A stretch of 6,322 nt of DNA. It comes from CAZNDN01 sp964571815. GTDB lineage: Bacteria > Fibrobacterota > Chitinivibrionia > Chitinivibrionales > WJKA01. Below, piece after piece: positions 1-3,397 of the stretch. The notes below the pieces were generated by a model, which did not search any database, had not been told where the DNA came from, and saw nothing but the letters and a program-made list of their open reading frames with translations. Positions within the stretch are counted from its first letter, which is position 1, and every line of letters begins with the position of its first letter. The stretch covers positions 1-6,322 of the forward strand of contig CAZNDN010000192.1 of assembly GCA_964571815.1 (NCBI GenBank), given 5' to 3'. Both the position numbers and the translations under genes were made by a program.

Positions 1-35
1 GAACCATGCGGCGGGACTTTCCTTTGCACGGGAAC

Positions 36-59
36 GCCGTACCCTTCACGGGTAACGGC
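36..59. other. Strong hairpin (9-bp stem, one bulge)
   Basis: GCCGTACCC (36-44) pairs with GGGT-a-ACGGC (50-59) around a 5-nt loop, with a single bulged A at 54. A T-rich stretch (about 67-79) follows on the plus strand but is not directly attached to the stem, so a Rho-independent terminator for a gene left of the window is possible but not clear. The arms sit inside a diverged direct repeat (ACGGGAACG / ACGGGTAACGG). Confidence 0.5.
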
Positions 60-74
60 TGCTCGAATTTGTGG

Positions 75-101
75 TTTTTCGGTAGACGATCTACGAAACA
101 A
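75..101. terminator. Imperfect inverted repeat with T-tract and A-tract flanks, possible terminator
   Basis: GTAGA (82-86), loop CGA, TCTAC (90-94) form a perfect stem. It extends outward: TTTC (77-80) pairs with GAAA (95-98) across a bulged G81, then TT with AA across a bulged C99. A T-run on the left and an A-run on the right give the shape of a bidirectional intrinsic terminator. The GC content of the stem is modest, so it could instead be the end of an element. No gene end is visible next to it within the window. Confidence 0.35.
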
Positions 102-134
102 AAATACATCGAGGGGAGACCAGTCGCAAAGAGG

Positions 135-150
135 AGGGATCATAATCCCT
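135..150 (+). promoter_or_regulatory. Perfect hairpin overlapping a Shine-Dalgarno-like AGGAGGG
   Basis: AGGGAT (135-140), loop CATA, ATCCCT (145-150) is a perfect 6-bp stem. It includes the 3' half of an AGGAGGG purine tract (132-138) and ends directly before a GTG at 151. If the following mini-ORF is translated, this stem would partly hide its ribosome binding site. It is the third hairpin within 150 nt. Confidence 0.3.
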
Positions 151-285
151 GTGACTCAGACAGTGCAAGAAGGCGCAGAGGGGTATCTGTGGCACGGCGA
201 AGTCTTTTTTGATCTCTGGACGGCGTGGTTAGGCACGATGGCGGCTCATGGGCCTTGGTCCGTCAATCCCGGAGGGAGGGGATAG
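151..285 (+). CDS. Possible 44-aa mini-ORF, unrecognised, perhaps a gene fragment
   Basis: GTG at 151 opens a 44-codon frame ending at TAG 283-285. It contains WHGEVFFDLWTAWLG and GPWSVNPGG, which read like protein sequence rather than random GC-rich translation. A purine tract AGGAGGG lies at 132-138, farther from the GTG than is usual (12-13 nt). After the TAG the same frame stays open to TGA 673-675, with a segment VPDTGLADVANLLGKLNTAM around positions 382-441. This could therefore be a gene broken by a nonsense change and later damage. I recognise no family. It may equally be non-coding. Confidence 0.2.
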   Translation: MTQTVQEGAEGYLWHGEVFFDLWTAWLGTMAAHGPWSVNPGGRG

Positions 286-450
286 GGTTGGACTGGAGCC
301 CGGGAGACGCCTTTGGGGTTTGCTCAGTGTGGTGGGTCCATGCTCCTCAGGGGGTGCGCATCTTTCCGCACTGCACTCGTTCCAGATACCGGTTTGGCGG
401 ATGTGGCAAACCTCCTCGGCAAACTCAACACCGCGATGCTGGTATCTGTT

Positions 451-470
451 ATACGGCTTCATACGGCTTC
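451..470. repeat. 10-bp exact tandem duplication
   Basis: ATACGGCTTC occurs twice in direct succession with no mismatch. A length of 10 shifts reading frame, so it fits non-coding or decayed sequence produced by replication slippage. Confidence 0.85.
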
Positions 471-542
471 CATGTGCCGGGGCCCTCCAGCCCGGACTCA
501 GCCAGCCGAACGGCGTCCTTCACTACGCCCATGGACAGCTTC

Positions 543-564
543 AGAGGGACCACAGAGGGACCAT
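543..564. repeat. 11-bp tandem duplication
   Basis: AGAGGGACCAC (543-553) is followed directly by AGAGGGACCAT (554-564), with one mismatch at the last base. The unit length is not a multiple of three. Confidence 0.8.
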
Positions 565-577
565 GACATCGAGAGCA

Positions 578-603
578 GCAAACCGGGTCAGCAAACCGGG
601 TCG
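578..603. repeat. 13-bp tandem duplication at the head of repeat copy 1
   Basis: GCAAACCGGGTCA (578-590) is followed by GCAAACCGGGTCG (591-603). The second unit contains the first bases of dispersed repeat copy 1. The other two copies lack this doubling, so it is a local event at this copy's boundary. Confidence 0.85.
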
Positions 604-748
604 GGCCTACGCAACTCTTTCATAATACGTCAGATGAGACGATTTTGCCCGTTTGCGCCGACAAAAAATCAATGACTTACACGTTATCGTGAAATTTCTA
701 ACGATTGCAGTTGTGGGCGCCGGATGAGTCTGAAAGGGGCTGTGCCCC
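594..748 (+). repeat. Dispersed structured repeat, copy 1 of 3
   Basis: Copy 1 begins with the 21-nt head (AACCGGGTCGGG, then CCTACGCAA) that is identical in all three copies. Its internal structure is a stem TTTTG (643-647) / CAAAA (662-666), then after 19 nt a stem ATCGT (686-690) / ACGAT (701-705) around a 10-nt AT-rich loop. A final perfect hairpin GGGGC (736-740) - TGT - GCCCC (744-748) closes it. All frames are interrupted or share no conserved protein, so the conservation is at the nucleic-acid level. The identity is unknown: it could be a REP- or MITE-like non-autonomous element or a repeated small RNA. Confidence 0.85.
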
Positions 749-774
749 GGCAGGGCCGGCCATGATGAGGGAAG

Positions 775-786
775 CCCCCCCCCCCC
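775..786. repeat. Homopolymer of 12 C
   Basis: Twelve consecutive C bases lie 26 nt after repeat copy 1. Tracts of this length slip during replication and sequencing, so the length may be variable or an assembly approximation. No gene start or promoter whose phase it would control is visible. Confidence 0.9.
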
Positions 787-813
787 ACGCAGCCTCTCGG
801 TTGCGCGTGAGAT

Positions 814-862
814 TCAACTATATTTGTAAGTGACAACCTGCGGCATCATTTTTTCTGTGCAG
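814..862 (+). promoter_or_regulatory. Leader-like element A, shared with 2708-2756
   Basis: This 49-nt stretch matches 2708-2756 without gaps at 33 of 49 positions. The match includes an exact 12-mer TCAACTATATTT at the start and GCATC plus a terminal TGCAG at the end. TATATTTG fits the TAnnTTTG -7 box described for Bacteroidota promoters, but no clear upstream box is present. In element B a signal-peptide gene starts 29 nt after the equivalent end. Here no matching signal-peptide ORF follows, which suggests the 5' end of a decayed copy of a similar gene. Confidence 0.4.
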
Positions 863-1110
863 CAGCGAATAACTTATCGAGTCTGGTGCGAACATCGTGG
901 GGAACGGTCCCCCATTGCGGCGCAGTCCGCGTGCGATGTGCTCTATTGTGAGTTGGATGAGTGCGATCCCGACCTGAAAGAAACCGACCTGGCAGCCCGC
1001 CGCCAGCTTACGAGGCATGTGTTGCAGCGCCGGCGGACGACTGCGGACTTGGCGTGGCGGTGGGCTGCCCCCCCGCGCGCGGGCCGGGACTCAGCCGAAC
1101 GGAAAACACC

Positions 1111-1263
1111 GACGGGTACATCCTCTATTCCCTTGACGGCAGAAAGGTCGACCGCTCCACGGTTTCTTGATTGGGCAGCGGTGATATTTCGTCCAATGCC
1201 AGGTATATCGTCACATCCCCCGGGGAGTATGGTCCAGAGAAACTGATCAGGGTTGTGCGGTAA
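1111..1263 (+). pseudogene. Broken C-terminal sorting-domain remnant of a secreted protein
   Basis: The frame beginning at GAC 1111 reads DGYILYSLDGRKV, which resembles the core of FCB-group C-terminal sorting domains (compare VVLYNIRGQKVW in the glycosidase of this window). A TGA at 1168-1170 interrupts it. The same frame then continues as SSNARYIVTSPGEYGPEKL and IRVVR and ends with TAA at 1261-1263, giving the basic C-terminal finish seen in such domains. Upstream, the frame has other stops (949-951 and 958-960) and no recognisable body. I infer the tail of a degraded secreted-protein gene. The leader-like element at 814-862 may be its former 5' end. Confidence 0.5.
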
Positions 1264-1678
1264 TCCCCAGGCGACAGGCAACCCCTGACCAAGCCGGGTA
1301 GTTGTTATCACAGTAGTGCGGGCCGGGCCTTGGGAATTGTTGTAACTGTCTGAACTGCAAAGCGTTGGAACACAAGATCACGAAAGGCCATTCGCAGCAA
1401 CACACGAATGGAAAGAGGTCGGGTCACCGGCATAGGCACATGGTCCGGACCGGAGACTCGATCAACAAGTTCACCGATATCCGCTATGCTCAGGTGATTG
1501 TCACTCATGGCACATCTGAGACCACGCACGCATCTTCTGCGGCCGGCGTCCGTGGCGCTGAAAGGATTTAATGTAACGTGGCAATCTGTGAACCCGTGTA
1601 ACCTTCCGCCGTTATCGCCATTGGTTCGCTGACGACCCACGCCATCTCGTATTTTTTACCCGACATGGAGGAGTGAAT
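1264..1678. other. No confident gene; region upstream of hicBA
   Basis: Open frames exist on both strands, including a minus frame with NHLSIADIGELVDRVSG at about 1450-1500. None has a Shine-Dalgarno sequence or a motif I recognise. A perfect 10-bp palindrome GGTCCGGACC sits at 1442-1451. The hicBA promoter should lie in the last 100 nt, but I cannot identify clear -35/-10 boxes. Only the ribosome binding site GGAGG at 1667-1671 is evident. Confidence 0.35.
1667..1671 (+). promoter_or_regulatory. Ribosome binding site that fixes the hicB start
   Basis: GGAGG is followed by a 7-nt spacer to ATG 1679. The in-frame GTG at 1673 lies only 1 nt after the motif and is too close to be the main start. 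Confidence 0.75.
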
Positions 1679-1909
1679 ATGAAAAGAACATTCACGGCCG
1701 TTATCGAACACGAAGACGCCGGCTACGTGGCCTTCTGTCCCGAACTCGACATTGCAAGCCAGGGAGATACCGTCGAAGGGGCGCGGAAGAATCTGGTCGA
1801 AGCAGTGGGACTTTTTCTGGAGACTGCCTCCACTTCGGAACTACGCGAGAGACTCCACGAAGAAGTCTTCGTGACAAGGGTGGAGGTAGAGATTGGCAAA
1901 GCTGCTTAG
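1679..1909 (+). CDS. hicB: HicB-family antitoxin
   Basis: This is the antitoxin of a HicAB toxin-antitoxin module. HicB proteins bind and neutralise HicA and often repress their own operon. The 76-aa product shows the typical HicB beta-strand opening (KRTFTAVIEHEDAGYVAFCP, residues 2-21), then PELDIASQGDTVEGARKNL (21-39) and the helix EAVGLFLETAS (41-51). This is the partial RNase H-like fold of the family. It is a short HicB: no separate helix-turn-helix or ribbon-helix-helix DNA-binding tail is obvious after residue 60, so autoregulation may be weak or depend on the complex. The start is ATG 1679, set by GGAGG at 1667-1671. The 3' end overlaps hicA by 17 nt, so translation is probably coupled. 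The order antitoxin-first is the reverse of the classical E. coli hicAB arrangement but is common elsewhere. The frame is intact. Confidence 0.92.
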   Translation: MKRTFTAVIEHEDAGYVAFCPELDIASQGDTVEGARKNLVEAVGLFLETASTSELRERLHEEVFVTRVEVEIGKAA

Positions 1910-2114
1910 GCTCTCAGGAAGCCAACTCTGCAAGATCCTCGAGTCAAGGGGCTTTGCCAATGTGCGCCAGAGGGGAAGTCACATTGTCATGCAGAAGCGC
2001 ACCCGGGAATCCACGATCACCGTTCCGGTGCCGAACCACTCCGAAATCAGAATCGGAACCCTCCAATCGATAATCCGTCAAAGCCGTCTCCCGCGGGAAT
2101 TATTTGAAGGCTGA
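1893..2114 (+). CDS. hicA: HicA-family mRNA interferase toxin
   Basis: HicA toxins have a double-stranded RNA-binding-like fold and cleave mRNA using a conserved histidine. The 73-aa product has the expected pattern: SGSQLCKILESRGFANVRQ (residues 8-26), the catalytic GSH motif with His30 (28-30), a beta-strand pair around TITVPVPNH (41-49), and the closing GTLQSIIRQSRLPRELF (55-71). The start is TTG 1893, with GGAGG at 1882-1886 and a 6-nt spacer inside hicB. No ATG precedes the conserved core in this frame. The weak start codon and the 17-nt overlap with hicB would keep toxin output below antitoxin output. Family length is usually about 60-90 aa, so this looks complete and potentially active. 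Confidence 0.92.
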   Translation: MAKLLRLSGSQLCKILESRGFANVRQRGSHIVMQKRTRESTITVPVPNHSEIRIGTLQSIIRQSRLPRELFEG

Positions 2115-2275
2115 AGGCGGTCATTAGTTTGCACCAAGTGGGTTCTTTCGTGCTGCGCAGATACTTCGATCCGGAAGGGCGGCAGCACACGCAAGACGTT
2201 ATCGGAACCGAACAAGCTTACGACCGACAGGGCAACTTGACCGCAAACAGTGTCCCCACCGACAAGCTCAACCCC
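2115..2275 (+). other. Gap between hicA and repeat copy 2; possible ORF fragment
   Basis: A frame from TTG 2129 reads through this gap into repeat copy 2. It contains RRYFDPEGRQ and AYDRQGNLTANSV, which vaguely recall YD/RHS-type repeats (Y-x-D-x-x-G). No ribosome binding site precedes it, and its last third would be encoded by the repeat. I read it as non-coding or as a short fragment of an older gene cut by the repeat. No terminator for hicBA is evident here. Confidence 0.25.
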
Positions 2276-2434
2276 AACCGGGTCGGGCCTACGCAACTCC
2301 CTCGTAATGAATCAGATACGATGATTTCGGTCGTTTTCGGCCACGAAAAATCAATGGCTTACGCGATATCGTGAAATCTGAGACGATTGGAGCTCTCAGC
2401 TCCGGCTGAGTCTCAAAGGGTTGCTGCTCAACCC
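2276..2434 (+). repeat. Dispersed structured repeat, copy 2 of 3
   Basis: Copy 2 has the same 21-nt head as copies 1 and 3. The first stem is TTTCG (2325-2329) / CGAAA (2344-2348), extended inward by GTCG (2330-2333) / CGGC (2338-2341) with a TTTT loop and a 2-nt bulge. After 19 nt comes ATCGT (2368-2372) / ACGAT (2383-2387). A further perfect hairpin GGAGCT (2389-2394) - CTC - AGCTCC (2398-2403) lies just after it. The end is GGGTTG (2418-2423) / CAACCC (2429-2434), the positional equivalent of GGGGC/GCCCC in copy 1. It starts about 160 nt after hicA. Confidence 0.87.
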
Positions 2435-2707
2435 AGCGATCCAGTTTTTTGCGGAGTGATCTCTCTATGGTCCGCCATCTTCACATCATCGAGCAGTCTT
2501 CCGTCACGTCCCCTCACCGTTGCTCGGCCGCAGGGCGGCTGTTATCATTCAACTGTGTTCAGATGTTGATCAGGCCGCCTTCCCAAGAGGGCAGCCGAGA
2601 TAGGGCACGAAACCGGCGCCCCTCCGTTGCCGTTTCACGCCCGAGTGGAAGTGGTGAAGGAGGAATGAAATAAGATGTGCCGCGTGTGCCCAAACTTTCA
2701 AGTACGA
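2435..2707. other. No confident gene; spacer after repeat copy 2
   Basis: Two plus-strand frames are open but overlap each other, and neither has a ribosome binding site or a recognisable motif. The only translation signal is AAGGAGG at 2657-2663 near the right end. It precedes ATG 2666 (a 3-codon frame ending at TAA 2672-2674) and ATG 2675. Confidence 0.35.
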
Positions 2708-2800
2708 TCAACTATATTTCTAAAAGGAGACACTGAGCATCGTTTCCTTTTTGCAGAACCCTTATTCACTAAAGGTGGTTATGTATGGTGCGTTTTTTGA
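2675..2800 (+). CDS. Possible 41-aa leader ORF overlapping the next gene
   Basis: ATG 2675 lies 11 nt after GGAGG (2659-2663) and opens a 41-codon frame ending at TGA 2798-2800. The frame contains STIFLKGDTEHRFLF and overlaps the start of the signal-peptide ORF at 2785 by 16 nt, so translational coupling is conceivable. Translating leader element A in the equivalent frame gives STIFVSDNLRHHFFC. The similarity may simply reflect nucleotide conservation of the leader. There is no known family, and it is uncertain that this is a real gene. Confidence 0.2.
   Translation: MCRVCPNFQVRSTIFLKGDTEHRFLFAEPLFTKGGYVWCVF
2708..2756 (+). promoter_or_regulatory. Leader-like element B, shared with 814-862
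   Basis: This begins with the exact 12-mer TCAACTATATTT and ends with GCATC, a T-rich run and TGCAG, as in element A (33 of 49 positions identical, ungapped). It lies just upstream of the ribosome binding site and start of the signal-peptide ORF at 2785, consistent with a promoter plus 5' untranslated region. TATATT (2713-2718) could serve as a -10 box, but I see no good -35. Confidence 0.45.
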
Positions 2801-3114
2801 ACCTGTCCGTTGTTCTTCTAATGTCCCTTCTTTCCCTTACCGTTCACGGTTCGATCAAACTTCACATCGCCGACAGCAGCGGTCTGCACGAGGCTCTCGG
2901 CAAGCCGCCGTCGGAGCTGTGGTATCGCAGGGCTGCGTACGAAGCGATCAGGGACGGTGAGGTGGAGCTTGTCGATTCGGATTCAACGTACTGGGTGGAT
3001 TCCATCAACGCGGGCATCGGAACCAATGCCTATGGGCGTATGCTTGACTCCACCGTCGAGCGGCCGGAGCGGGCCGAAAGAAAACCGGGTCGGGCCTACG
3101 CAAGTCGTTCATAA
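2785..3114 (+). CDS. Secreted protein, truncated, with a 3' end formed by repeat copy 3
   Basis: ATG 2785 is preceded by AGGTGG (2773-2778) with a 6-nt spacer. The 109-aa product opens with a classical signal peptide: Arg3, a hydrophobic core LSVVLLMSLLSLTV (residues 7-20) and a likely cleavage after about residue 22 (VHG). The mature part includes KLHIADSSGLHEALGKPPSE and YRRAAYEAIRDGEVELVDSD. I do not recognise the family. From codon 100 onward the reading frame runs into dispersed repeat copy 3, and the last ten residues (PGRAYASRS end) are encoded by the repeat. The gene was therefore probably longer and was truncated by arrival of the repeat, or its 3' part was deleted next to it. It may be exported but is unlikely to have its original function. 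Confidence 0.55.
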   Translation: MVRFLNLSVVLLMSLLSLTVHGSIKLHIADSSGLHEALGKPPSELWYRRAAYEAIRDGEVELVDSDSTYWVDSINAGIGTNAYGRMLDSTVERPERAERKPGRAYASRS

Positions 3115-3222
3115 TAGGTCAGATACGACGCATTTGGCCGGTTGGGCCGACCAAAAATCAACGACTTACGCGCTATCGTGAAATTTCTGACGATTTCCGG
3201 CGTGGACGTCCGGTGAGTTTTC
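3083..3222 (+). repeat. Dispersed structured repeat, copy 3 of 3
   Basis: Copy 3 has the 21-nt head identical to copies 1 and 2. The first stem is TTTGG (3133-3137) / CCAAA (3151-3155), extended across a C/A mismatch by CGG (3139-3141) / CCG (3147-3149) with a 5-nt loop. After 19 nt comes ATCGT (3175-3179) / ACGAT (3190-3194). A CCGG-based hairpin, CCGGCG / CG-t-CCGG, occupies 3197-3213. The terminal GGG hairpin of copies 1 and 2 is not clearly present, so this copy diverges or is truncated after about 3222. It supplies the stop codon of the signal-peptide ORF. Confidence 0.85.
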
Positions 3223-3292
3223 ATGCTGCGGTAAGTCGAGAAAATCCCGTATTCGGTTAATCGCTCGTTTCCCGCCAGTGCTTCCATCGTCA

Positions 3293-3325
3293 TCCCGGAG
3301 CCCACCCCCGGACATGGCTCAGGGA
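3293..3325 (-). terminator. Hairpin downstream of the glycosidase gene, possible terminator
   Basis: TCCC-g-GAGCC (3293-3302) pairs with GGCTC-a-GGGA (3316-3325). That is nine pairs with one internal mismatch and a 13-nt loop, starting 72 nt past the glycosidase stop on the minus strand. No T-run follows, so it is not a textbook intrinsic terminator. It could stabilise the 3' end of the transcript or be incidental. It sits between two convergent transcription directions. Confidence 0.3.
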
Positions 3326-3397
3326 CACCAGTGACCTCCGAACGGATTCGCCCGCGCTGTCCTTATCAAACGATGAGGCAAAAGCCCGGATCAATAC

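Larger units (their letters stand above)
286..593. other. No confident gene; decayed or intergenic stretch with tandem duplications
   Basis: All three plus frames are open for long distances here, which is common in GC-rich DNA, but none has a convincing start, ribosome binding site or recognisable motif. The stretch carries three short tandem duplications (451-470, 543-564, 578-603). These would break any reading frame and suggest that the region is not under coding selection. Confidence 0.4.

Noticed and set aside
1111..1263. Recoding of TGA (alternative genetic code) to explain the split sorting domain
   Set aside because: hicA and the glycosidase end with TGA in places that match family lengths, so TGA is a normal stop here. 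A nonsense mutation in a decaying gene is simpler.
1308..1640. A 110-codon minus-strand frame upstream of hicBA
   Set aside because: No ribosome binding site before any of its starts and no recognisable motif. An opposite-strand frame of similar quality overlaps it, which is typical of chance openness in GC-rich DNA.
594..3222. CRISPR array
   Set aside because: The three repeat copies are about 150 nt long and separated by about 0.6-1.5 kb of unrelated sequence, without regular spacers.
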